Of a stretch of DNA of 33,496 nt, positions 14,380-22,205 are shown piece by piece (the stretch's first letter is position 1; every line of letters begins with the position of its first letter). The notes under the pieces were generated by a model, which saw only the letters and a list, made by a program, of their open reading frames with translations, searched no databases and had not been told where the DNA came from. The stretch spans positions 1 to 33,496 of the forward strand of contig NZ_VJZD01000089.1 in the NCBI RefSeq assembly GCF_009377175.1, in the 5' to 3' direction. This DNA comes from Streptomyces adustus. Its GTDB lineage: Bacteria; Actinomycetota; Actinomycetes; Streptomycetales; Streptomycetaceae. The translations under genes were made by a program, and so were the position numbers.

Positions 14380-15668
14380 CGGCGCACCCCCAGTGTCGCG
14401 GCGGCGCGGACGCCGGAGCGGCAGCCGTCCTCGTGGAAGCCCCAGCCGTGGTAGGCGCCCGCGTAGGCGGCGACGGCCGTGTCCAGGTCCGGGAGGCGCT
14501 GCTGGGCGGCGACCGACTCGGCGGTGTACACGGGATGTTCGTAGACCATGCGGGCCAGGATCCGAGCGGGGTCGACCCGGTCCTCACCGCCCAGGGTGAC
14601 GACGAACGTCTCGGCCGCGTCGAGGCGTTGGAGGCGGTTCATGTCGTAGCTGACCCGGACCCGGTCGGCGCCCGCCGTGCAGGAGGGCAGCAGGTGGTTC
14701 CAGGAGGCACGGGCGCCGCGGGCGCGCGGGAGCAGCGCGGTGTCCGTGTGCAGGAGGGTGGTGTTGCGGGTGTAGCGGAACGCGCCGAGGACCTCCTTCT
14801 CGGCCACGGTGGCGTCGGCCAGCAGGTTCAGCGCCTGGTCCGGGTGCACGGCGATCACGACGCTGTCGTAGGACTCGACAGTGCCGTCGTGGAGGGTGAT
14901 CTCGGCGCCGTCGGGGTGCCGCCGCAGGGAGCGGACCGGGGTCGCGAGGCGCACCGCGTCGAGCCGTTCGGCGATCCGGTCGACGTAGCTGCGGGAGCCT
15001 CCGGTCACGGTGCGCCACACCGGCGAGCCGCCGATCGAGAGCATGCCGTGGTGCTCCAGGAAGCGGAACAGGTGGACGGCCGGGTGGCCTCCGGCGGTGA
15101 CCGCGTCGCAGGACCACACGGCGGACACCAGCGGTGTCATGAAGTGCGCCCGGAAATAGGGGGAGAAGCCCTCGCGGTCGAGGAACGCGCCGAGTGTGAG
15201 GGGGTCTTCGGCGCCCCGGGCCAGTTGCCGGCGCGCCGCCCGGTGGAAGACGGGGACCTCGGCGAGCATCCGCAGGTAGGCACCGCGCAGGGCGTTGCGG
15301 GGCCGGGCGAGCAGGCCGACCGGGCCGCGGGCACCGGCGTATTCGAGCCCGCAGCCCTCGCACCGTACGGACAGGCTCATCTCGGACTCCTGGGTGGCCA
15401 CGCCGAGTTCGCCGAAGAGCCGCAGGAGGTTCGGGTAGGTACGGCGGTTGTGCACGATGAAGCCGGAGTCGACCTGGTGCACGCGGCCGTCGGACGAGGT
15501 GAGCCGGTGGGTGTGGGCGTGTCCGCCGAGTCTGTCGTCCGCCTCGTACAGCGTGACGTGGTGGGCGCGGGCGAGTACATGGGCGGCGGTCAGGCCCGCC
15601 ACCCCGCTGCCCACCACGGCCGTACGCCGCCGCCCGTCACGCGCCCCGCCCGCGGATCCCGCCGTCAT
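14376..15668 (-). CDS. FAD-dependent amine-oxidase-like oxidoreductase, Rv0449c type
   Basis: A 430-residue flavoprotein with the N-terminal dinucleotide loop VVGSGVAGLTAAHVL followed by the acidic YEADDRLGGHAHT segment, GFIVHNRRTYPNLLRLF, and the FAD-closing C terminus around YAGAYHGWGFHEDGCRSG. Such proteins, often labelled NAD/FAD-binding protein, belong with phytoene-desaturase and amine-oxidase folds and probably oxidise or desaturate an acyl chain. It is the first gene of the lipid operon and corresponds to Rv0449c. Rhodobacter proteins for furan fatty acids come from similar operons, as I recall, so a methylated furan or conjugated acid is a possible product. ATG 15668 is preferred to GTG 15677 because the GGAAGG stretch is too close to the latter. 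Confidence 0.87.
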   Translation of the reverse strand: MTAGSAGGARDGRRRTAVVGSGVAGLTAAHVLARAHHVTLYEADDRLGGHAHTHRLTSSDGRVHQVDSGFIVHNRRTYPNLLRLFGELGVATQESEMSLSVRCEGCGLEYAGARGPVGLLARPRNALRGAYLRMLAEVPVFHRAARRQLARGAEDPLTLGAFLDREGFSPYFRAHFMTPLVSAVWSCDAVTAGGHPAVHLFRFLEHHGMLSIGGSPVWRTVTGGSRSYVDRIAERLDAVRLATPVRSLRRHPDGAEITLHDGTVESYDSVVIAVHPDQALNLLADATVAEKEVLGAFRYTRNTTLLHTDTALLPRARGARASWNHLLPSCTAGADRVRVSYDMNRLQRLDAAETFVVTLGGEDRVDPARILARMVYEHPVYTAESVAAQQRLPDLDTAVAAYAGAYHGWGFHEDGCRSGVRAAATLGVRR

Positions 15669-15680
15669 GTCCGCCACCGC

Positions 15681-15745
15681 CTTCCGCGCGCCCCGGTTTT
15701 CCGGAGCCCTCGCGCGTAATCCGTGGCCGCGGCACGGGTGGATTG
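15681..15745 (-). promoter_or_regulatory. Candidate ECF-type promoters of the lipid operon
   Basis: Two degenerate matches to GCATCC-N16-CGGAAG lie before the first gene on its strand. CAATCC (15745-15740) with CGGATT (15723-15718) has 8 of 12 bases and leaves a leader of about 45 nt. GGCTCC (15708-15703) with CGGAAG (15686-15681) has 10 of 12 bases, but its -10 coincides with the likely ribosome-binding site, so it would give an almost leaderless message. Both keep the 16-base spacer. Which is used, if either, cannot be decided by eye. Confidence 0.4.
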
Positions 15746-15900
15746 GTCGGCGCTCCTCCGGCAGGCCGGACGGGGCAGCGAGTGACCAGATATCGCCACC
15801 CTCTACACATAAGGGGGAAATAAGAGCAGAATGGGGTGTAAGCGGCGTTCACCGCATACCGCCACACGCGGTTCGGCCTGTCAGTCAAAGGAGACGCGTC

Positions 15901-16341
15901 ATGGCCAACGTCTCACCGACCAGGGGTGACATATCCACTCACCCCGATGCCGCCGAAATGCGGGAACGCTACGCCCGCATGCTCGGCGGTCGTGATGTGG
16001 TGCTCATGGACGGGCCGGTGTTCCTGCTCGGCCTGTACTGCGCCGTGTCCCCGTGGATACTCCACTACACGCTGAGCCAGCCGGCACTCGTGCCGCACAA
16101 CCTGATCATGGGTGTGGCCATCGGCCTGCTGGCCCTCGGGTTCACGGCCGCACCGGCCCGGATGTACGGGCTGAGCTGGGCCATGTGCGCCCTCGGCGTG
16201 TGGATGATCATCGCGCCCTGGATCGTCGGCACGAGCCCCGACATGGGAGTCGCGCTGAACAACATCATCATCGGCGCGCTGGCCATCATCCTCGGCGGGA
16301 TGTGCGCGATGACGGCGGCACGCAGCCTTCCCAAGCCATAA
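15901..16341 (+). CDS. SPW-repeat integral membrane protein
   Basis: A 146-residue protein with a hydrophilic N terminus of about 35 residues and four membrane helices. The SPW-repeat signature occurs twice, as AVSPWILHY near residue 50 and IIAPWIVG near residue 105, each at the start of a helix pair. The start has a strong AAAGGAG 8 bases upstream. The family is small, common in Streptomyces and stress-associated in some species, with no known reaction. It stands alone, divergent from the lipid operon with 230 bp between and convergent with the permease. Confidence 0.87.
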   Translation: MANVSPTRGDISTHPDAAEMRERYARMLGGRDVVLMDGPVFLLGLYCAVSPWILHYTLSQPALVPHNLIMGVAIGLLALGFTAAPARMYGLSWAMCALGVWMIIAPWIVGTSPDMGVALNNIIIGALAIILGGMCAMTAARSLPKP

Positions 16342-16373
16342 AAGTCTCGCAACTATCACAGGAGGCGAGTCGA

Positions 16374-16408
16374 CGGGCCGGCCGGTCCGCATCCAGCGGG
16401 CCGGCCCG
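16374..16408. terminator. Bidirectional terminator between the SPW and permease genes
   Basis: CGGGCCGGCC (16374-16383) pairs perfectly with GGCCGGCCCG (16399-16408) over a 15-base loop, between two convergent genes. Confidence 0.6.
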
Positions 16409-16497
16409 CCTGTGTCCGCGCACGGACGCCCACCGGCACGGCCTCGCGCCGCGGCGCCGCCGCGGACGTCCCGGCGCGAGGCGCGCACCGGGGACGG

Positions 16498-17964
16498 TCA
16501 GGTTCCGGCGGGCTCGGCCTCCGCCGCGGGTGCGGCGTCGTAGCGCTCGTCGATCTCCTTCCCGCCGAACGGCCACACCTTCTCCCGCCACGCCCAGATC
16601 AGGAACGCCGCACAGCCGAGGGCCAGCCAGGCCAGCGACCACTCGATGGGGTGCCGGCCCGGGGAGTTGTGGTCGGCGTAGCCGTAGATGACGCACCAGC
16701 CGGCGAGGGCGACGACGCTCGGCAGCGGATAGAGCCACATCCGGTACGGGCGGTCGAGCGTCGGCCGGCGCCTGCGCAGGACCGACAGGGCGACGATCTG
16801 GGCGAGCGCCTGGACGATCACCATCACGGTGGTCAGCAGCTGGATCAGGGTCGCCAGGTCGGTGTGCCGGCCGATCAGGAAGCCGATCGCGGTGATCACG
16901 CCCATCGCGGCCAGGCCCGGCACGGGGAACCGGTGCCGGGGGTGGAGCTTGGCGAACGGGCGGAAGAACACCCCGTCGCGGGCGGCGTCGTACGGCACCC
17001 GCGAGCCGCCGAGCAGCCCGGTGAACACCGAGGCGAAGGCCGTGACCAGGATCAGGACGGTCACCGTGTCGGCGGCGCCCCTGCCCCAGGTCTCCTCCAG
17101 CACCGCCGACGCCACCGAGGTGGAGGCGATGTCGGCCGGGTCGGTCATCCGGTGCCAGTCGACGACGCCGAGCGTGCCGATCTGGAGCAGCAGGTAGATC
17201 CCCATGATGCCGAGGACGGAGAAGACGATGGAGCGCGGCAGGGTGCGGCCGGGGTCCTTGATCTCCGCACCCATGTAGGCGGTGGTGTTGTAGCCGAGGT
17301 AGTCGTAGATGCCGATGGTCAGACCGGCGGCGAAGCCCGGCCAGAAGTGGCCGCTCGTCAGGTCGAAGGCGCCCGCCGGGTAGGTGAAGGCCCGGTGCGG
17401 GCTGAAGTGGGTGGCCGCGGCGGCGATCACCAGGACCACCGAGGCGATCATCACCACCCACATCACGGCGGTGATGCGCGCGATGTGCTCGATGCCGCGC
17501 CAGAGCAGGATCACCACCAGCGCGATGACACCGAGGCCGATCAGATCGCCGGACGTCCGGCCGAGATCGGGCGCCAGATAGCTTAAGTACTGGACGAAGC
17601 CGACCACGCCGGTGGACATGATCAGCGGGATGAAGAGCATCGCCGTCCACACGAACAGGAACGGCATCAGCCGCCCGGTGCGGTACTGGAAGGCCTGGCG
17701 GAGGTAGACGTAACTGCCGCCGGAGCCGGGCATGGCGGCGCCCAGTTCGGCCCAGACGAGCCCGTCGCACAGCGCCAGCACGGCGCCCGCGACGAACCCG
17801 ACGACCGCCTGGGGGCCGCCGAACGCGGCGACCATCAGCGGGATCGTCACGAACGGACCGATGCCGCACATCTGGCTCATGTTGATGGCGGTGGCCTGGA
17901 ACGGACCGACGCGGCGGACGAACCCCTCCGGGGAAGGAGGGGCAGGGGGCGGGGTACCGGACAT
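16498..17964 (-). CDS. APC-superfamily amino acid/amine permease
   Basis: A 488-residue transporter with 12 hydrophobic segments. The N-terminal family motif is INMSQMCGIGPFVTIPLM near residues 28-45 (unwound helix 1), followed by LVWAELGAAMPGSGGSYVYL in helix 3 and a conserved YDYLGYNTTAYMGAEIKDPG loop near helix 6. This pattern is typical of proton-coupled APC permeases for amino acids or polyamines. ATG 17964 was chosen over the in-frame GTG 17979 because GGAG lies 6 bases before it. The gene is divergent from the ROK regulator, whose operator at 18029-18047 could also affect it. The substrate is unknown; an amino sugar is not excluded but would be unusual for the family. Confidence 0.9.
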   Translation of the reverse strand: MSGTPPPAPPSPEGFVRRVGPFQATAINMSQMCGIGPFVTIPLMVAAFGGPQAVVGFVAGAVLALCDGLVWAELGAAMPGSGGSYVYLRQAFQYRTGRLMPFLFVWTAMLFIPLIMSTGVVGFVQYLSYLAPDLGRTSGDLIGLGVIALVVILLWRGIEHIARITAVMWVVMIASVVLVIAAAATHFSPHRAFTYPAGAFDLTSGHFWPGFAAGLTIGIYDYLGYNTTAYMGAEIKDPGRTLPRSIVFSVLGIMGIYLLLQIGTLGVVDWHRMTDPADIASTSVASAVLEETWGRGAADTVTVLILVTAFASVFTGLLGGSRVPYDAARDGVFFRPFAKLHPRHRFPVPGLAAMGVITAIGFLIGRHTDLATLIQLLTTVMVIVQALAQIVALSVLRRRRPTLDRPYRMWLYPLPSVVALAGWCVIYGYADHNSPGRHPIEWSLAWLALGCAAFLIWAWREKVWPFGGKEIDERYDAAPAAEAEPAGT

Positions 17965-18024
17965 GGGGACTCCTGACACACGGCAGGGAGACGGGCTCGC
18001 CCGGCGGAACCGACCGAGTGGCCG

Positions 18025-18047
18025 ATATAGTTAAGGAGACTTACTAG
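18025..18047 (+). promoter_or_regulatory. Promoter and operator of the ROK regulator gene
   Basis: TATAGT (18025-18030) is a good -10. Overlapping it is AGTTAAGGAGACTTACTAG (18029-18047), whose reverse complement resembles the palindrome before the glucosaminidase gene at 19393-19409 (shared TAGTAA and TCCT blocks). The site would cover the transcription start, fitting autorepression. The AAGGAG here is part of the operator; it precedes an ATG that opens only a wrong-frame reading. Confidence 0.5.
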
Positions 18048-18087
18048 ATGCGTCAAGTATGCGTCGGCCGTGCACGAGAATGGTCCG

Positions 18088-19272
18088 ATGCCCGCAAGCG
18101 ACGCCGCAGATCAGCCGGATCAGCCCTGGAACCGGCAGCGCCTGCGCAGCACCAACGAGCGGCTGCTGCTCGACCGGCTGCGCGGCCTCGGCGCGGCGTC
18201 CCGCGCCCAGCTGGCCCGCGAGACCGGGCTGTCCAAACCGACCGTGTCCAGCGCGCTGGCCGCGCTGGCGGCCGTCGGGCTGGTCCGCGAGGTCGGCACC
18301 CACGCCCCCGAGCGCGGCCGCACCGCGGTCCTGTACGCCCCCGACCCGGCCGCGGGGTACGCGCTGGGCGTGGACGTGGGACGCGGCTGGCTGCGGGTGG
18401 CGGTCGCCGACCTCGACGGCACGCTGGTCGCCCGCGCCGACGTACGCAACCGCGCCCGCGGCTCCGGCGCGCTGGCGGACCTGGTCGTCTCCACCGCCCG
18501 GCAGGTGGTCGCCGACTCCGGCGTGGACCCGGCCGAGGTGGTGCACGGGGTGGTCGGCACGCCGGGGGTGTACGACGAGAAGCAGCGCCGGGTGCGCTAC
18601 GCGATGCATCTGCCGGGGTGGGGCAGGGCCGGCCTGCTGGAGGACCTGCGGGAGGCCCTGGGCGTCCCGCTGGAGATGCACAACGACGCCAATCTGGCCG
18701 CGCTGGGCGAGTACACGTACGGGGTCGGCGCGGGCAGCAGGCTGTTCGCGTACATCCTGATCGGCACCGGTCTGGGCATGGGCGTGGTCAGCGAGGGACG
18801 GCTGTTCACCGGGGCGCACGGGCTGGCCGGGGAGATCGGCTTCCTGCCCTGGCCGGGGCAGCCGAGGCCGGAGCGGCTGGAGGACGCGGTGTCGGGGGTG
18901 GCCGTGGTGGAGGCGGCACGCCGGTTCGGGATGAGCGGGCAGCTCACCGCGAAGGCGGTCTTCGAGGCGGCCCGGCACGGCAACCCGGCGGCGCTGCGCG
19001 CGGTGCGGCTGGAGGGCGAGCGGATCGCCCACACGGTGGCGGCGGCCGCCGCCGTGCTCGACCCCGACCTGGTGGTGCTCGGCGGGGGCGTCGGCCACAG
19101 CGTCGACCTGCTGCTGGGCCCGGTCCGGGAGCATCTGCGCGCGCTCACACCGCTGCGGCCGCGGATATCCCCCAGCCGACTGGGTGAGGACGCGGTGCTG
19201 CTCGGCGCGGTGGCGACGGCGCTGGGCACGGCCCGGGACACGGTGTTCGAGCGCAGGTCAGCGAGGTCGTGA
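18088..19272 (+). CDS. ROK-family transcriptional repressor, CsnR-like
   Basis: A 394-residue ROK protein. A winged helix-turn-helix lies at about 20-75 (ASRAQLARETGLSKPTVSSA, ALAAVGLVREVG), followed by a sugar-kinase-like domain with DVGRG in place of the phosphate loop DxGGT and with GTGLGMGVVSEGRLFTGAHG, LAGEIGFLPW, HNDANLAALGEY and LGGGVGHSVDLL. The zinc motif CxCGxxGC of ROK kinases is missing and the GEIGH histidine is Phe, so it should sense a sugar but not phosphorylate it. CsnR of S. lividans, a ROK repressor of chitosanase, binds a palindrome much like that before the next gene. The ATG was preferred to GTG 18070, though neither has a strong ribosome-binding site. Confidence 0.88.
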   Translation: MPASDAADQPDQPWNRQRLRSTNERLLLDRLRGLGAASRAQLARETGLSKPTVSSALAALAAVGLVREVGTHAPERGRTAVLYAPDPAAGYALGVDVGRGWLRVAVADLDGTLVARADVRNRARGSGALADLVVSTARQVVADSGVDPAEVVHGVVGTPGVYDEKQRRVRYAMHLPGWGRAGLLEDLREALGVPLEMHNDANLAALGEYTYGVGAGSRLFAYILIGTGLGMGVVSEGRLFTGAHGLAGEIGFLPWPGQPRPERLEDAVSGVAVVEAARRFGMSGQLTAKAVFEAARHGNPAALRAVRLEGERIAHTVAAAAAVLDPDLVVLGGGVGHSVDLLLGPVREHLRALTPLRPRISPSRLGEDAVLLGAVATALGTARDTVFERRSARS

Positions 19273-19392
19273 GCCCTCGGCCGTCCGGGCCGGATGCCCC
19301 GGCCGGCCGCGCCCCGACCCCTCGGGCGGCGTCCTGGACACCCGGGCCGCGGTCATTGACTCGCCCTGCCTCGGGTCCTAGCCTGACCAGAA

Positions 19393-19409
19393 TTAGTAAA
19401 GTTTCCTAA
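19393..19409. promoter_or_regulatory. ROK/CsnR-type operator before the glucosaminidase gene
   Basis: TTAGTAAAGTTTCCTAA is a 17-bp palindrome with one mismatched pair in an AT-rich patch 36 bp before the gene. It closely resembles the operator known from Streptomyces chitosanase promoters controlled by the ROK repressor CsnR, and the site in the leader of the adjacent ROK gene. Confidence 0.7.
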
Positions 19410-19444
19410 CTTTATGAGGCCACTTTACGAGGCCGGAGACCGCC

Positions 19445-22165
19445 GTGTTCCCTCGCCCCGCCGCCCGCGGCTGTCTCGCCGCCTCCGTCCTGGCCCTGGG
19501 GCTGGCCTGGTCGCCCGACCCGGGCTCGTGGGCCGAGAACCGGCACCCCGCACCCCCGACGGCACAGGTCCGGGCCACCCACGTCCCCGCCGCCGCAAAC
19601 ACCGCCACCCCGCTCACCGGCTACGCGATCCAGTCCACGGCGAAGGTGACCGACGCCCCCTCGGCCGTCTCCTCCCCCGGCTATCGGACGGCCGGCTGGT
19701 ACCCGGCCGGACCTCGCTCCACCGTCCTCGCGGCCCTGCTCGCGGCCGGCGTCCACGCCGACCCGTTCCGCTCCACGAACCAGCAGCGGATCCCGAAGGC
19801 CGACTTCCAGGTGCCCTGGTGGTATCGCTCCGACTTCACGGTCGGCGACCCCACGGCGCGCACCTACCTCGACTTCAGCGGCGTGATCCCGGCGGCGGAC
19901 GTGTACGTCAACGGCAGGCGGGTGGCCGCGGCGGCGGACGTCACCGGCGCCTACACCCGGCACGAGCTGGACGTCACCTCGCTCGTGCGGGCGGGCACGA
20001 ACACGGTCGCCTTCCGGATCCGGCCCAACGATCCGAACCGGATGCTGACCATGGGCTGGCTCGACTGGCTCCAGCCGCCGCCCGACCAGAACATGGGCAT
20101 CGTGCGCGACGTCGTGGTCCGCCGGGGCGGCCCGGTCGCGCTGCGCGACGCCCACGTGGTGACGAAGCTGGACGTGCCGTCGCTGGCGTCGGCGGACCTG
20201 ACGGTCAAGGCACAGGTCCGCAACGACTCCGGCGCACCGGTCACCGCCGAGGTCGGCGGCCGCGTCGCCGCCACGTCGTTCACCACGACCGTCGGGCTCG
20301 CCGCCCACGAGGCGAAGACCGTGGTCTTCACCCCCGCCGACGTCCCCGGTCTGCGGCTGGCCTCCCCGAAGGTCTGGTGGCCCGCGGGCATGGGCGGCCG
20401 GCCCCTGTACGGCCTGGATCTGACCGCGTCCGTCGCGGGCCGGGCGTCGGACACCGCGCACGAGAACTTCGGCATCCGCGACGTCCGGGCGCCGCTGAAC
20501 TCCGACGGCGCCCGGCAGTACCGGATCAACGGCCGCCGTCTGCTGATCAAGGGCGGCGGCTGGTCACCGGACGAGTTCCTGCGCTGGGACCGCACCTACG
20601 TCGAGGACCGGCTGAAGTACGCCCTCGACCTCGGCCTCAACACCGTCCGGCTGGAGGGACACATCGAGCCGGACGAGTTCTTCGACCTCGCCGACCGGTA
20701 CGGCGTCCTCACCCTCCCGGGCTGGGAGTGCTGCGACAAGTGGGAGGGCCAGGTCAACGAGAACGGCGCCGGCGAGAAGTGGAAGCCCGCCGACTACGTC
20801 GTGGCCAAGGCCTCGATGGCCGCCGAGGCCGCCCGGCTGCGCGGCCACCCGAGCGTGATCTCCTTCCTGATCGGCAGCGACGCCGCCCCCGACGCCACCA
20901 TCGAGAAGAACTACCTCGCCGCCCTGGAGGCCGCCGACTGGCCCAACCCCGTGATCCCCGCCGCGTCCGACGCCTCCGCGCCCGTGTCGGGCCGCTCCGG
21001 GATGAAGATGACCGGCCCCTACGACTGGGTACCGCCGCACTACTGGTACGCCAAGCGGGAGGGCGGCGCCACCGGCTTCAACTCCGAGACCGGCGCGGGC
21101 CCCGACATTCCCACCCTCGACACCCTGCGCAGGATGATGACACCGGCCGAGCTGGACACCCTCTGGAAGGACCCGGAAGCCAAGCAGTACCACCGCTCCC
21201 CGTCGGCCACCTTCGGCACGCTCAAGCTCTACGACCACGCCCTCGCCGGCCGCTACGGCGCCCCCACCGGCCTGACCGACTACGTACGCAAGGCCCAGCT
21301 CGCCCAGTACGAGGCCGTGCGCGCCCAGTTCGAGGCGTACGGGCGCAACGCGACCGACACCTCGAGGCCGTCCACCGGGGTGATCTACTGGATGTTCAAC
21401 AGCGGCTGGACCTCGCTGCACTGGCAGCTGATGGACCGCTATCTCGACCAGGGCGGCGCCTACTTCGGGGCGAGGAAGGCCAACGAGCCGCTGCACGTGC
21501 AGTATTCGTACGACGACCGCTCGGTGGTCGTGGTCGCCAACCGCGCCTCCGGCGCCTCCGGACTCACCGTACGGGCCACGCTGTTCGACCCCGACGGCAC
21601 GCAGCGGTACGACCGGACCGTCACCGGGCTGAAGGTCGGCGGCGCGGGGTCGCGCACCACGGCGCTGACGCTGCCCGCCTCGGTGAGCGGGCTGTCCACG
21701 ACGTATCTGGCGCGGCTGGTGCTGACCGACCGGGCCGGCCGGGAGGTCGGCCGGAACGTGTACTGGCTCTCCGAGAAGGCCGACACGCTCGACTGGGCGC
21801 ACAGCGACTGGTACCACACGCCGACGACGGGCTACGCCGATCTGACGGGGCTGGCGTCGATGGCACGGGTGCCGGTCTCGGCGACGGGCTCGACGGTGTC
21901 GGCCGGCGGCACCTCGACGACCACGGTGACCGTGCGCCGCACCGGCGGCGGCCGGACGCCGTCGCTGCTCACGGACGTCCATCTCGTGGACGGCAAGAAC
22001 CGTCCGGTGCTGCCGGTGCGCTGGTCGGACAACCAGGTCAGTCTCTGGCCAGGTGAGTCGGCGACCCTGACCGCCACCTACCGGACGGCCGATCTGCACG
22101 GCCTCGCGCCCCGGGTGCGGATCTCCGGCTGGAACGCGAAGGAACTGACGGTACCGGCGAGCTGA
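19445..22165 (+). CDS. csxA: Secreted GH2 exo-beta-D-glucosaminidase (CsxA type)
   Basis: A 906-residue glycoside hydrolase family 2 enzyme. Residues 1 to about 30 form a signal peptide (Arg-rich start, hydrophobic core LAASVLALGLAW). A GH2 sugar-binding domain (about 55-230), an immunoglobulin-like domain and a TIM barrel (about 350-680) follow, then C-terminal beta domains. The barrel has WECCDKWEG (427-435), IGSDAAPD with D479 as general acid, and GFNSETGAG with E548 as nucleophile. The Ser-Asp where most GH2 enzymes have Asn-Glu marks the exo-beta-D-glucosaminidase branch known from Amycolatopsis CsxA. It releases glucosamine from the non-reducing end of chitosan oligomers outside the cell. 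The ROK repressor gene immediately upstream and the palindrome at 19393 indicate induction by chitosan breakdown products. Confidence 0.93.
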   Translation: MFPRPAARGCLAASVLALGLAWSPDPGSWAENRHPAPPTAQVRATHVPAAANTATPLTGYAIQSTAKVTDAPSAVSSPGYRTAGWYPAGPRSTVLAALLAAGVHADPFRSTNQQRIPKADFQVPWWYRSDFTVGDPTARTYLDFSGVIPAADVYVNGRRVAAAADVTGAYTRHELDVTSLVRAGTNTVAFRIRPNDPNRMLTMGWLDWLQPPPDQNMGIVRDVVVRRGGPVALRDAHVVTKLDVPSLASADLTVKAQVRNDSGAPVTAEVGGRVAATSFTTTVGLAAHEAKTVVFTPADVPGLRLASPKVWWPAGMGGRPLYGLDLTASVAGRASDTAHENFGIRDVRAPLNSDGARQYRINGRRLLIKGGGWSPDEFLRWDRTYVEDRLKYALDLGLNTVRLEGHIEPDEFFDLADRYGVLTLPGWECCDKWEGQVNENGAGEKWKPADYVVAKASMAAEAARLRGHPSVISFLIGSDAAPDATIEKNYLAALEAADWPNPVIPAASDASAPVSGRSGMKMTGPYDWVPPHYWYAKREGGATGFNSETGAGPDIPTLDTLRRMMTPAELDTLWKDPEAKQYHRSPSATFGTLKLYDHALAGRYGAPTGLTDYVRKAQLAQYEAVRAQFEAYGRNATDTSRPSTGVIYWMFNSGWTSLHWQLMDRYLDQGGAYFGARKANEPLHVQYSYDDRSVVVVANRASGASGLTVRATLFDPDGTQRYDRTVTGLKVGGAGSRTTALTLPASVSGLSTTYLARLVLTDRAGREVGRNVYWLSEKADTLDWAHSDWYHTPTTGYADLTGLASMARVPVSATGSTVSAGGTSTTTVTVRRTGGGRTPSLLTDVHLVDGKNRPVLPVRWSDNQVSLWPGESATLTATYRTADLHGLAPRVRISGWNAKELTVPAS

Positions 22166-22166
22166 A

Positions 22167-22198
22167 CCCGCGGGCCCGGCCGGGGCCGGACCCGCGGG
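22167..22198. terminator. Bidirectional terminator between csxA and the secreted protein gene
   Basis: CCCGCGGG at 22167-22174 and again at 22191-22198 are self-complementary arms; with one mismatch the stem extends by CCGG/CCGG around a 6-base loop. The hairpin fills the 40-bp gap between convergent genes. Confidence 0.6.
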
Positions 22199-22205
22199 GT
22201 GGGCC

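Noticed and set aside
14433..15719. Plus-strand frame antisense to the FAD oxidase gene
   Set aside because: Low-complexity Gly/Val/Arg/Gln-rich translation; the minus strand shows the FAD-binding loop and operon overlaps.
18048..19187. Plus-strand frame starting at ATG 18048 with AAGGAG before it
   Set aside because: The translation is Gly/Arg/Pro-rich without domains. The ROK protein is in another frame and the AAGGAG belongs to the operator.
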